Shown: positions 43,440-51,664 of the stretch, one piece after another
How the letters are laid out: each line of letters opens with the position of its first letter
Position numbering within the stretch: the first letter of the stretch is position 1
Source of the DNA: an uncultured Eubacterium sp.
Lineage (GTDB): Bacteria; Bacillota; Clostridia; Lachnospirales; Lachnospiraceae
Direction of reading: 5' to 3'
Assembly: GCA_910584065.1 (NCBI GenBank)
Contig: CAJTZN010000016.1
Location: 1 to 64,000, forward strand
DNA: 64,000 nucleotides
The notes under the pieces: model-generated
What the model was told of the DNA's origin: nothing
What the model saw: the letters and a program-made list of their open reading frames with translations, nothing else
The model's database searches: none
Position numbers and translations under genes: made by a program

Positions 43440-44076
43440 GCTCCCTAAGTTCATTGATAAGCATAAAATCTGCATTATATGCGAAGGCAATGAGGAATAT
43501 GAGTATCTTAAACGTTTAAAAGATTTGAAAGTGTGGAACGAGCAATATGATATTTCATTAGTTAATGCCGGTGGCAATGGAAATATCCCGGCGAGGTATC
43601 AGGACCGATATCAAAATGGGGCAGAAGAACTTGTGCTTGTATTCTGTGATACGGAAAAGAAACCTCATGAGCAGTATGAGGATATTAAACGAAAGATTAA
43701 TGAATTTCATGGTGTGGATAATGCTGCGAATGAAGTGATTATGTTTGGCAATCCCTGTACAATGCAGATTATATCCAAGCATTGGACTGATGAAAACTTG
43801 AAATCTCCTGCGAAATCAGTGAATGCTCCTTTGATTAAGGAATATACTGAAGTGGAGAATTATAAAGGAAGAGCAGACCAAATTCAAGTAGTTATGGAAC
43901 ATATTACTGCAGAAAATTATAAAGATATGCGACAGCGGGTAAGGAATTTAGAGTCGGATGATTCTATTACTGGTAGCAGTAATTTTGGAAAGTTTATAAA
44001 GCTGTTTGAGAGTGATGACAGTGGTTGGATTGAGAAGATCAATACAAATGTAGAATTTGACAAGCAGTGTTTATGA
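43429..44076 (+). CDS. RloB/TOPRIM-like nuclease partner
   Basis: I place the start at ATG 43429, nine bases after AAAGGGGG; ATG 43420 and 43423 are alternatives. The 215-residue protein has I-C-E-G-N-E-E-Y-E-Y-L (acidic TOPRIM-type first strand) and L-V-F-C-D-T-E-K-K-P (second acidic strand), the layout of RloB/AbiLii proteins. It would be the effector of the defence pair, kept inactive until the ATPase senses phage. The overlap with the ATPase stop implies coupled translation. A piece (43537-43620) recurs, fused to the ATPase fragment, at 51472-51553. Confidence 0.78.
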   Translation: MPNKLPKFIDKHKICIICEGNEEYEYLKRLKDLKVWNEQYDISLVNAGGNGNIPARYQDRYQNGAEELVLVFCDTEKKPHEQYEDIKRKINEFHGVDNAANEVIMFGNPCTMQIISKHWTDENLKSPAKSVNAPLIKEYTEVENYKGRADQIQVVMEHITAENYKDMRQRVRNLESDDSITGSSNFGKFIKLFESDDSGWIEKINTNVEFDKQCL

Positions 44077-44107
44077 TGGAATTGTGCAGATGAGGAGGAA
44101 CAATACT

Positions 44108-44226
44108 ATCTTTGTGATAACGTACTCGGGCCGTATTTGGAGCTATTGCGTGCCGGAAAGGAAAAGGAACGCATTTTGCCCTTGACAGACTGACCTGTTT
44201 TTTGAGAAAATATGATAGGAGCAATG
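44108..44226. repeat. Dispersed intergenic repeat, copy 2
   Basis: This copy begins CTATCTTTGTGATAACGTACT and runs through GTGCCGGAAAGGAAAAGG, AACGCATTTTGCCC and TTGACAGACTGACCTG to GATAGGAGCAAT. The left half matches 50642-50740 and the right half matches 37287-37350. It ends exactly where the reverse transcriptase frame becomes recognisable, so the RT's front was replaced at this junction. Confidence 0.65.
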
Positions 44227-44882
44227 GTTCCAATGGATACATACTCAAATGCGACGTGAGGAAATACTTTAACTCGATCGACCACGAGGTACTCCGGCAG
44301 AAGATCCGGCGTATGGATCTGCCGGACGATGTGAAATGGCTGCTGGATAAGATCATCGGCAGTTATGAATACGAAGAGGGGAAAGGACTGCCGATGGGGA
44401 ACCAGACGAGTCAGTGGTTCGCGCTTTATTATCTGGACAGTCTGGACCGGCTGGTGAAGGAAAAGCTGAGGATCCGCTACTATTCCAGATATATGGACGA
44501 TATGATCCTGATCCATCCGAGCAAGGAGTACCTGCAGGAATGTCTGGCCCAGATGCGGGAGCACCTGGAAGGGGAGCTGAAACTGGCGTTTAATGAAAAG
44601 ACGCAGATTCACGCGATCCGGCAGGGAGTGGATTACCTCGGGTTTCATTTTTACCTGACGGAGACGGGGAAGGTGGTCCGGACACTACGCCAGGCGGGGA
44701 AGAAACGGTTGAAGCGAAAACTCCGGCATTACCGGCGGGCGTTCGCGGATGGCAAGATCGAACTGGGGGCGATCGGGCAGAGCGTGGCGAGTTTTAAGGG
44801 GCATTTGAAGCACGGGCATACGTATCGGCTGCAGAAAAATGTGTGGAATCAGTTTGTTTTAATTAGGAAGAAACAAAAATAA
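44202..44882 (+). pseudogene. DGR-type reverse transcriptase lacking its N-terminus
   Basis: The open frame gives 226 residues. From residue 13 it is clearly a reverse transcriptase: Y-I-L-K-C-D18-V-R-K-Y-F-N-S-I-D-H, then LPMGNQTSQWFALYYL (66-78), the catalytic Y97-M-D-D, and F-N-E-K-T-Q-I with V-D-Y-L-G-F-H-F. GNxTSQ instead of QGxxxSP is the mark of diversity-generating retroelement RTs. The first domain, about 100 or more residues in full-length relatives, is absent; residues 1-10 come from a dispersed repeat. The TTG start is unsupported. It directly precedes a DUF6273 target gene (17 bases). It is probably inactive, although all three catalytic Asp remain. Confidence 0.85.
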
Positions 44883-44899
44883 GGAGGCAAAGGATTAAT

Positions 44900-47800
44900 A
44901 TGAAAGTAACCGGAAAGAGGATGAAACGAAAAGTCGCGTTATTAGTCGTTGTGGCACTTCTGTTTGGTATACTGCCGATGGGAAGTCCGATCACAGGGAA
45001 AGCGGAGGCGTCTGTTTCAGAGGGAAAAACGGCGCGAGCAGGATATGGTTTAGATAACCCGAGAACGGACAGTGACGGAGTTGTGACGTGGGACTGCGTG
45101 TGGTTTGGGAATTACTGGCAGGAGGATACGAATGGGGATGGGAAGGCAGATAAGAGTGATGCCAAGAAGCCGATCAAATGGAGGGTGCTGTCAGTAAACG
45201 GGGATGACGCGTTTTTAGTGGCGGATAAAAATCTGGACTGCCAAAAGTACAATGATACAAGTACAAGTGTTACGTGGGAGACTTGTACGATGAGGAGCTG
45301 GCTGAATGGTTATGGAACTGGGGCAAATCAAGTGGGGAAGGATTACAGTAGCAATAACTTCCTTATTAATGCGTTTTCAGCAGGAGAGAGGTCAGCAATA
45401 CAGACTGCAAATGTAGTGAATAAAGATAATACTTATTATGATATAGAAGGTGGTAATGATACGTCAGATAAGGTGTATTTATTGTCTTTGGATGAGGTGA
45501 TGAATCCGGGTTATGGTTTTTCCTCAGATTACAGTAAATATGATGAAAGTAGAAGGGCAAAAAATACGGGATATGCAAAAGCGCAGGGAGCATATACAAA
45601 TCCATCTACAGAGTACGCAGGAAATGGCTATTGGTGGCTGCGGTCGTCGGCCAATAATAGTTACTATGCCGCCAGCGTGAGTCTCAATGGCCGCGTGCAC
45701 CGGGATGCCCACGATGTCGTCAGTAATATTGTTGGTGTTCGCCCCGCTTTGCATTTAAATCTATCATCTACCTCAAGTTGGTCATACGCCGGTACAGTTA
45801 CCTCGAGCGGGGGAGTAAGTGAGGAGGCAACCCCGCGTCCCGGCGTTTCGGAAGAGCCGTCACAGACAGATGAACCGCTTTTTTCCTGGCACCCGCGTCC
45901 CACGGCCACACCCAAATCACCGGAAGCTCAGGCGGCAGAAAACATCACCGCTGCCCTTCCGGATTTTAATGATTTGGGAAGTGCCGAATTAAAAGGACCG
46001 GAAATAAGTATTGCGGGAAACAGTTTCAATCTGTTCCAAACCAAAATCGGGATGTCCCTTCCGGTATTCAACAATACGCAGATCAACATCGACCACAAAA
46101 ACCATACCGCCGAGGTGCTTCTGGGACTAGAAGGAGGCGCGGATGCATCCGTAAAAGCTGACCCCGACGATACTTACTGGCGGGAATCCTATCAGGAAGT
46201 CAAGTCGCTGGTAAAAGCCTGCGGCGGAAAAGTTGACACGACGAAACTTTGGAACCGTTTTTCAAAACTCCGGGGCAAATTAAAGAAGATCGACGGTGAG
46301 GCGGCGTTTAAGGTCAGCGGAAACTCTGCCGGTTATATCAAACTGGAGTTGGATGAAAACGGCAAACCGGTCCGGTTGATCGAGGGCGGTATCATGGCAG
46401 GATTAGAAGCCTCCGGAAAGGTGAAGACGCCGCTTTGGTGGATCGTGTACTCGGAGTTTGGCGTGGGCGGATCCGTCGACGGGAAACTTTCCCTCACGAC
46501 TGAAAATACGAAGACGATCCAGGTTCAGGGAGAATTAGGACTTGCCATCAAACCGAGCATTGCCCTGGGAGCAGATGCGGTGGTAGTGGATGTCAAAGGC
46601 GGTATTGAAGGAGAAATCGGCGGGAAAGTCCAGATTCCGTGGAAGTCTTTTGAGGAAAGTGTCAGTGCGTGGCTGACAGGAAAATTATTTGTAAAAGTGG
46701 ATACGGTCATACCGGGGTTAAGCGGGGGGTATGATTTTGACTTCCCCAAAATGGAACTCTATCCGGAACTGGGAAAGGTAGAAAAGCGGAAGCTTGCGAT
46801 GGCGTACGAGCGGAGCGATGCCCCTGCCATACAGAAAGTCGATGAGATCAGACGCTATTCCGCTGGTGCTGTGGACGGGACAGAACAGTCCCTCGTATAT
46901 GAAAATGCCAAACCAGAGATGGTGCAGCTTCCGGATGGCAGGATTCTGATGACGTATCTGGACGATACCGTGGAGCAGGCGGAAGGACAGGCCAAATTGA
47001 TGTATCGTCTGTACGAAGACGGCTCATGGAGCAGCGGGAAACCGGTAAATACCAATACAAATCTTGACACAGCCGGGAAATTATGTGTTTATGGCGGAAC
47101 GGCATATGTACTTTACGAGAACAGCCGGCAGCCGGTGACGGAGCAGATGGAAGAGGATGAGATTCTGAATTCCATGGATCTGTATGCGGCATCTTTTGAC
47201 GCGGATCTTGACGGTTTTGAAACGCCGATTTGTCTGGGGGAAGTATCCGGAAAAGAGTCAGCATGGAAATATGGATATGATTTTGTGGCAGGCGGGACAT
47301 CCCTCATGGCGGTTTGGGCAGAAAACAACGGGGGAGATGTGCTGCTAACCAGCGGGGACACCGTATTTTATAAGAGCAGCCTCGATGATACGGGCTGGGA
47401 GGAAAAGAGTGAGATCCGCTCGGTAACAGGCACGGTTCAGGAGTTCTGCATGTGGGAAGAGGATGGAACGGTCAGACTTGCTTACATAAAGAACGGCACA
47501 TTATATATAGATGGGACCTCCTGTGATACTCTGACAGGAAAAGCTGACAGCGTAAAGATCTTTGACGGACAGATGTATTTCCGTTTGGGCGGTATGCTGT
47601 ACCGCTGGGAAAATGAATCCGCGGTATCGTTAGGAACTGCCTGCACGACTACATACAGGGTATTGGATGATACGGTGTACTGGACGGAGCAGGATAATTT
47701 TAAGAGTGAGATTTATAAAAAGAAAGCGGTGATTTCCGGAAGACCGGTGGCTGTTACGGCAGAGGGAGGCTATATCGGCGGCTTCAGCCTGCTACGGCAG

Positions 47801-49138
47801 GCGGATGGTGAGCTGCTGCTGTCCTATACGCTGCAATCTGTGGATGCTGCAGCGGGAGGGGAAAGTCCTTATGGACTGACGGTGCTCAAATCAAAGGAAG
47901 ATTTGTCCAGAAATCAGGCAGAGGTGACGGATCTTGCCTATGACATTCTCAGTTTTGTTCCGGGAGAGGACAATGATATCGCTGTGAGTGTTGTAAATAC
48001 GGGAACAACAGAATTGACCGGGGTAAAAGTCACGATATCGGACGCTGACGGAAATGTTCTTCATGAGGAAGTTGTCTCTACCAGTATGGAACCGGGAGAG
48101 GTTCTTGAAAAACATCTTTCGGTAACTATTCCCGAAGCACTGACGGGGGGTGGAATATGTGCCAGTGTGTCTGCTGGAGAGCCATTTGCTTCTAATGACC
48201 GGATAACAGAAAATCTGGAACTGGAAACAAATGCGGCGGACCTCGAGATCACTTCCGTAGATGCGGATACGGTCTGTGTTGCGAATCTTTCGGATGTTCC
48301 TGCGGAAGAAATCGCGTTGGAAATAAAAGATGGGGATGAGACAGGAATCGTTCTCCAAAGTGCAGATATAGAAAGTTTGGCAGGGGGAGAGAGAAAAAAC
48401 ATTTCGATAGCGGAAGTATGGAAGTCGTCAACAGTCAATGCGCAGACGGAGGAACGTTACCTTCACTGTGAAGTAACCCAGAAGGCGGATGAATATACAC
48501 TCTGGAATAATAGTATTCAGATCCAGAAGAAGGAAGGACAGCTGCCGCCAACGCCAACGGCTTCTCCTTCCCCGGAGACGAGTGCGGGTCCGGGTGTAGG
48601 TCCTGGCGACGGTCAGACACCAAAGCCGAGTGTAAGGCCGGATGATGGTTCGACGGCCAAGCCGAGTGTGAAGCCGGGTGATGGTTCGACACCAAAGCCA
48701 AGCGTGAAACCAGATGGTGGTTCGAGTGCGAAACCGAGCAGCAAACCCGATGTAAAACCATCGGCTGCTCCGGGAGCAGGGCCGACTTTTGCTCCGGGAT
48801 ACCTGCCGCCGATCATTGCCCCGGGGATACAGCCGTCTGCCTCTCCGGATGCAGGCAGTATAGGAAAAGTATCTGCCGTTAAACTGAAACAGAAAAAGCA
48901 GAATGTGACAGTTTCATGGAAAAAGGTATCGGGAGCGGCGGGGTATCAGGTTTGTTATGGTACATCAAAGAAGTGGAAAAACAAGAAACAAAAGCTGAGT
49001 CGGAAAAATAAACTTATCGTGAAGAAACTGAAAAAGAAGAAAACCTATTACTTCCGTGTCCGCGCTTACCGGATGAATGGGGCGAAGAAAGTATATGGGG
49101 CGTGGAGTAAGGCGAGGAAAATAAAGATAAAGAAGTAA
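44900..49138 (+). CDS. Giant secreted DUF6273 protein (second DGR target)
   Basis: This 1412-residue protein starts at ATG 44900. The order is: signal peptide (1-34); one DUF6273 domain (about 50-310) with the DTNGDGKAD calcium-like loop and variable segment at residues 245-284; and a Pro linker. A beta-rich region follows (about 350-640, including the alternating Gly pattern GLEASGKVK...GVGGSVDGKL). Next comes a long repetitive beta region with D-G-R-I-L-M-T-Y-type strands (about 660-1000), a CARDB-like adhesion domain (about 1008-1110, VSVVNTGTTELTGVKVTI), PKPSVKPDGG linker repeats, and the same fibronectin-III-like tail as the first target (about 1322-1412). There is no LPXTG. The RT remnant lies 17 bases upstream. 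Confidence 0.85.
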   Translation: MKVTGKRMKRKVALLVVVALLFGILPMGSPITGKAEASVSEGKTARAGYGLDNPRTDSDGVVTWDCVWFGNYWQEDTNGDGKADKSDAKKPIKWRVLSVNGDDAFLVADKNLDCQKYNDTSTSVTWETCTMRSWLNGYGTGANQVGKDYSSNNFLINAFSAGERSAIQTANVVNKDNTYYDIEGGNDTSDKVYLLSLDEVMNPGYGFSSDYSKYDESRRAKNTGYAKAQGAYTNPSTEYAGNGYWWLRSSANNSYYAASVSLNGRVHRDAHDVVSNIVGVRPALHLNLSSTSSWSYAGTVTSSGGVSEEATPRPGVSEEPSQTDEPLFSWHPRPTATPKSPEAQAAENITAALPDFNDLGSAELKGPEISIAGNSFNLFQTKIGMSLPVFNNTQINIDHKNHTAEVLLGLEGGADASVKADPDDTYWRESYQEVKSLVKACGGKVDTTKLWNRFSKLRGKLKKIDGEAAFKVSGNSAGYIKLELDENGKPVRLIEGGIMAGLEASGKVKTPLWWIVYSEFGVGGSVDGKLSLTTENTKTIQVQGELGLAIKPSIALGADAVVVDVKGGIEGEIGGKVQIPWKSFEESVSAWLTGKLFVKVDTVIPGLSGGYDFDFPKMELYPELGKVEKRKLAMAYERSDAPAIQKVDEIRRYSAGAVDGTEQSLVYENAKPEMVQLPDGRILMTYLDDTVEQAEGQAKLMYRLYEDGSWSSGKPVNTNTNLDTAGKLCVYGGTAYVLYENSRQPVTEQMEEDEILNSMDLYAASFDADLDGFETPICLGEVSGKESAWKYGYDFVAGGTSLMAVWAENNGGDVLLTSGDTVFYKSSLDDTGWEEKSEIRSVTGTVQEFCMWEEDGTVRLAYIKNGTLYIDGTSCDTLTGKADSVKIFDGQMYFRLGGMLYRWENESAVSLGTACTTTYRVLDDTVYWTEQDNFKSEIYKKKAVISGRPVAVTAEGGYIGGFSLLRQADGELLLSYTLQSVDAAAGGESPYGLTVLKSKEDLSRNQAEVTDLAYDILSFVPGEDNDIAVSVVNTGTTELTGVKVTISDADGNVLHEEVVSTSMEPGEVLEKHLSVTIPEALTGGGICASVSAGEPFASNDRITENLELETNAADLEITSVDADTVCVANLSDVPAEEIALEIKDGDETGIVLQSADIESLAGGERKNISIAEVWKSSTVNAQTEERYLHCEVTQKADEYTLWNNSIQIQKKEGQLPPTPTASPSPETSAGPGVGPGDGQTPKPSVRPDDGSTAKPSVKPGDGSTPKPSVKPDGGSSAKPSSKPDVKPSAAPGAGPTFAPGYLPPIIAPGIQPSASPDAGSIGKVSAVKLKQKKQNVTVSWKKVSGAAGYQVCYGTSKKWKNKKQKLSRKNKLIVKKLKKKKTYYFRVRAYRMNGAKKVYGAWSKARKIKIKK
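45632..45751 (+). repeat. Variable repeat C (DGR VR)
   Basis: This is 120 bases with flanks identical to A and B. It differs from them at first and second codon bases in most Asn-type columns (CGC for AAC/TAC, CAC for ACC/TCC, GAT for CTT/ATT) and also reads TCG GCC for CCG GGC at its 5' end. It lies 750 bases downstream of the RT frame. Confidence 0.85.
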
Positions 49139-49158
49139 AGAACCAAATTTCATAAAAG

Positions 49159-49216
49159 AACCGTCTTTTGCTTTCGGTATGGTGTATAAACATCCGGACA
49201 GTGGAAGGCGGTTTTT
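49159..49216 (+). terminator. Terminator of the second DGR target gene
   Basis: Same wobble-paired stem AACCGTCTT/AAGGCGGTT with T-run as at 41336-41393. It is part of a near-identical block of about 690 bases covering both gene ends and the decayed RelE copies. Confidence 0.6.
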
Positions 49217-49258
49217 GTATTGCTGCCTGGACGAAAAAAGCCACAAAAAATGTCAATA

Positions 49259-49530
49259 ATTACATAATCATTCCAAACAGCATATTTATAATCTGTTTGC
49301 AAACCAACACGTTTGGAAAGATCTGCTCCTATATTCGGAAATAATTGTATGTTCTCAAATTTCTCATAGATTTCTTCTATGATGCGGGCCGCATGATAGG
49401 GATTATCTTCTGCAATATAATCTCGAATCTCTTTTAGATCTGTAACAACGAAAGGGTTGATCCGGAGTTTCATCAAAAGCCTTTTTTCTGCTCTATCCCT
49501 CTCGTAATCCTCAATGGCAAGAACAACAAT
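49259..49530 (-). pseudogene. Decayed RelE/antitoxin pair, copy 2
   Basis: This is nearly identical in sequence to the copy at 41436-41722, including the loss of the toxin C-terminus and the same deletion between GTTTCATCA repeats. The two relics were therefore duplicated after decay, together with the end of the DUF6273 gene. The block ends at about 49530, where sequence changes to a nucleotidyltransferase fragment. Confidence 0.85.
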
Positions 49531-49532
49531 TT

Positions 49533-49667
49533 TTTTTGCAAAGGAAGTAAAAAGGGGTTTGGGGAAAGATATGGAAAAGATTATTATCTATGGTTCCTAT
49601 GCAAGGGGAGATAAAGATGGATATTCTAGTGTGTTGTAAAAAACAAGGAGCATTTTAGTTGATTGGC
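49533..49667 (+). pseudogene. Deleted copy of the MntA-like antitoxin gene
   Basis: TGCAAAGGAAGTAAAAAGGG, TATGGTTCCTATGCAAGGGG and GTAAAAAACAAGGAGCATTTTA match the intact gene at 50833-51168, but about 120 bases between them are missing and the frame is broken by TAA. Only traces of the active-site region remain. From here to 49812 I see no gene. Confidence 0.7.
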
Positions 49668-49812
49668 GCATAATCGCAATAATTCATCTCATAATATGTA
49701 AAAATAATTGATTTTTGGCTGGGTATATGATAGACTTTGTTCATAAGAACTTCTATAAACGAGAAATATTATATACCTGGCTATTGAATCTAAATGTCTG
49801 AGGTGGTATAAT

Positions 49813-50022
49813 ATGGATAAACCAAAAGAAACAGAAATAAAGAAAGTAAAGGAGGATGATTCTATGAGCGCAGCGATGGTAAAACGAATAGATAAAACAG
49901 ATATGATCGGTTTGACTATGGACAAAAAGAAAATTTTAAAAAGCTTGCAAGGAATAGCTTCTTCTCCTATTGACTTTAATAAAATAAGGAATGAACAAAA
50001 ATATGGAAAAGATAGACTTTAG
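49813..50022 (+). CDS. Probable antitoxin of a PIN-domain toxin
   Basis: This 69-residue protein starts at ATG 49813, six bases after GAGGTGG. The N-terminal half is Lys/Glu-rich, followed by M-V-K-R-I-D-K-T-D-M-I-G-L-T-M-D-K-K-K-I-L-K-S-L. It overlaps the next gene by 32 bases (or 20 with that gene's second ATG), the usual layout of a type II antitoxin before its toxin. I do not recognise a DNA-binding fold, so the antitoxin role is inferred from context. Confidence 0.6.
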   Translation: MDKPKETEIKKVKEDDSMSAAMVKRIDKTDMIGLTMDKKKILKSLQGIASSPIDFNKIRNEQKYGKDRL

Positions 50023-50572
50023 TGCAAGTGATTTTGGTGGTTTCTCAGATGGTGAGGATATTCTGGTAGATACTTGCATATTGTTGGCATATTTAAACAG
50101 TTATGACTCGTGGTGTGAGGTTGTAACTGAATTGTTTGATAAGCATATTTTATCGGAGGATTTGGATAAAACTTTGTTTCTTTATATTAATCCGTGTGTC
50201 TTAAACGAGATCATGTACCTGACAGGCGAAAACAGAACCATTCAACACTATATGAGAAAGCACAGATCAGAAACGGTAACAGATGAAGAGATAGAAGAAG
50301 TTGAGAGAAAAACAGTTCATGCGTTAAGGATTCTGATTGAAAATGATATACTGATTCCGTTGGTAGCCAATAAAGAAACGTATTTGCGCCAAATGAATAC
50401 ATATAAGGAACTGGGTAGTGCTGATTCATTTAACGCAAGTTTGGCAAATGACTATGGAATCAGTTTTTTGACAGTGGATAATAGGCTGGTAGAGAATATC
50501 GAAAAGAATATTTCTAATTTTCCTGATTTAGGGAAGGTATATTATGCTCCGCCAGAAAAGCAAAGTTATTGA
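49991..50572 (+). CDS. PIN-domain ribonuclease toxin
   Basis: This protein of up to 193 residues (189 from the ATG at 50003) shows the PIN acidic set: L-V-D-T-C-I-L-L-A-Y-L-N near the N-terminus, C-V-L-N-E-I-M-Y in the middle, G-S-A-D-S-F-N-A-S-L-A and F-L-T-V-D-N-R-L at the end. PIN toxins (VapC type) cut tRNA or rRNA. It is longer than typical VapC because of a charged helical insert (HRSETVTDEEIEEVERKT). It pairs with the preceding small gene and appears complete, unlike many neighbours. Confidence 0.78.
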   Translation: MNKNMEKIDFSASDFGGFSDGEDILVDTCILLAYLNSYDSWCEVVTELFDKHILSEDLDKTLFLYINPCVLNEIMYLTGENRTIQHYMRKHRSETVTDEEIEEVERKTVHALRILIENDILIPLVANKETYLRQMNTYKELGSADSFNASLANDYGISFLTVDNRLVENIEKNISNFPDLGKVYYAPPEKQSY

Positions 50573-50641
50573 TAAGGATTGTAAGGCATATCGGATGTAA
50601 AAGTCTGATATGCCGTTTTGTTTGCCTGGTATAGGCGAACT

Positions 50642-50768
50642 CTATCTTTGTGATAACGTACTTGGGCCGTATTTGGAACGACATCTCATTTATGACAATA
50701 GTGCGTGCCGGAAAGGAAAAGGAACGCATTTTGCCCCCAACATCATTGTATGACAATCATGATTAAAT
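50642..50768. repeat. Dispersed intergenic repeat, copy 3
   Basis: The left part matches 44108-44186 with an insert (CATCTCATTTATGACAATAG), and the right end (CATTGTATGACAATCATGATTAAA) matches copy 1 at 37361-37385. The TTGACAG...GATAGGAGCAAT middle is missing here. The three copies are therefore different deletion products of one longer sequence. Confidence 0.6.
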
Positions 50769-50832
50769 AAGTTCATTAGGACATATTAGCAGGTTAAAAG
50801 ACGGTTTTTTAGGACTTTTTGGAGGTGAAGAT

Positions 50833-51168
50833 ATGCCGGAATCAATTCAGAATATAGTAACACTTTTTGTAAAGGAAGTAAAAAGGGTTTTGGGGAAAGA
50901 TATGGAAAAGGTTATTGTCTATGGTTCCTATGCAAGGGGAGATTATGATGAACATTCGGATATTGATATTATGGTTCTGGTTTCTTGTCCGGAGGAAGCG
51001 ATAAAGCCTTTTGAGTATGAGTTATATGATGTGGCGTTTGATTTATTTATGGAATATGGGATAGATATTAGTGTTATTGTAAAAAACAAGGAGCATTTTA
51101 ATTATTGGCTGGGAGCGCTGCCTTTTTATGATAATGTGGAGAAGGAAGGGGTGGTTATCTGTGGATAG
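50833..51168 (+). CDS. MntA-type minimal nucleotidyltransferase antitoxin
   Basis: ATG 50833 follows GGAGGTGA. The 111-residue protein has the nucleotidyltransferase motif G31-S-Y-A-R-G-D-Y-D-E-H-S-D43-I-D45 and the third acidic position in D-I-S-V-I-V. In MntA/HepT systems this antitoxin adds AMP to the HEPN ribonuclease partner and silences it. The partner gene follows with an 8-base overlap but is truncated here, so the antitoxin is probably an orphan. A damaged second copy lies at 49533. Confidence 0.85.
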   Translation: MPESIQNIVTLFVKEVKRVLGKDMEKVIVYGSYARGDYDEHSDIDIMVLVSCPEEAIKPFEYELYDVAFDLFMEYGIDISVIVKNKEHFNYWLGALPFYDNVEKEGVVICG

Positions 51169-51400
51169 CAGACAAAAGGATTTGTGTGATTATCGTCTAT
51201 CGCAGTCAGAAGATAGTTTGAAAGCTGCAAAAATAAGTTATGAAAGTGCTTTGTATAAAGACTCTATAAATCGTTCGTATTATGCAAGTTTTTATGCGAT
51301 CAAAGCTGTATTGGCATTGGAAGGAATTGATTTTAAGAGACATAAAGTATTCATTTTAAGCTTACCAGGGCAATTGTTGCGATGTTCAATAATGAACTGA
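51161..51400 (+). pseudogene. Truncated HEPN toxin gene
   Basis: Starting at GTG 51161, the frame reads D-S-R-Q-K-D-L-C-D-Y-R-L-S-Q-S-E-D-S-L-K-A-A, then N-R-S-Y-Y-A-S-F-Y-A-I-K-A-V-L-A-L-E-G-I-D, the first half of a HEPN domain. At about 51348 the sequence switches to a piece of the AAA ATPase gene and the frame ends in unrelated residues (SLPGQLLRCSIMN). The second helix pair and the RNase motif are lost, so no toxin is made. Confidence 0.85.
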
Positions 51401-51553
51401 ATACAAATGCGCAGATGATATTTACAGTTCACGATATTAATCTTATGGATTGCAGGAGAATGTTCCGGAAGGAGCAATATGATATTTCATTATTTCATGC
51501 CGGTGGCAATGGAAATATCCCGGCGAGGTATCAGGACCGATATCAAAATGGGG
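51348..51553 (+). pseudogene. Fused fragments of AAA ATPase and RloB genes
   Basis: 51348-51476 matches 43104-43234 (inside the ATPase Walker B to V-H-D region) and 51472-51553 matches 43537-43620 (early RloB). The two join at GAGCA, a short sequence present at both sites, with the intervening 300 or so bases deleted. Identity is very high apart from a few substitutions, so this copy is recent. Confidence 0.88.
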
Positions 51554-51572
51554 CTGTATGGTGAAAAAATAG

Positions 51573-51601
51573 TTGATTTTAGCATGTGTTCGGAGTATAA
51601 T
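51573..51601 (+). promoter_or_regulatory. Promoter ahead of nuclease remnant
   Basis: TTGATT (51573-51578), 17 bases, TATAAT (51596-51601), about 65 bases upstream of the Rpn-type nuclease remnant. Confidence 0.55.
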
Positions 51602-51664
51602 AGCAATAGGGTTATACTGATTGGGATTGGAGACTATCTCCAAAAGATGTATAGGGAGGGAGAA

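Noticed and set aside
44202..44882. RT as group II intron maturase or retron
   Set aside because: No intron RNA ends or maturase domain, no retron-type msr/msd; the GNQTSQ motif and adjacent variable-repeat gene favour a DGR.
43400..45700. Template repeat for the DGR near the reverse transcriptase
   Set aside because: I looked for TGGTGGCTGCGG or its complement with Asn-rich codons; only the four protein-coding variable repeats carry it.
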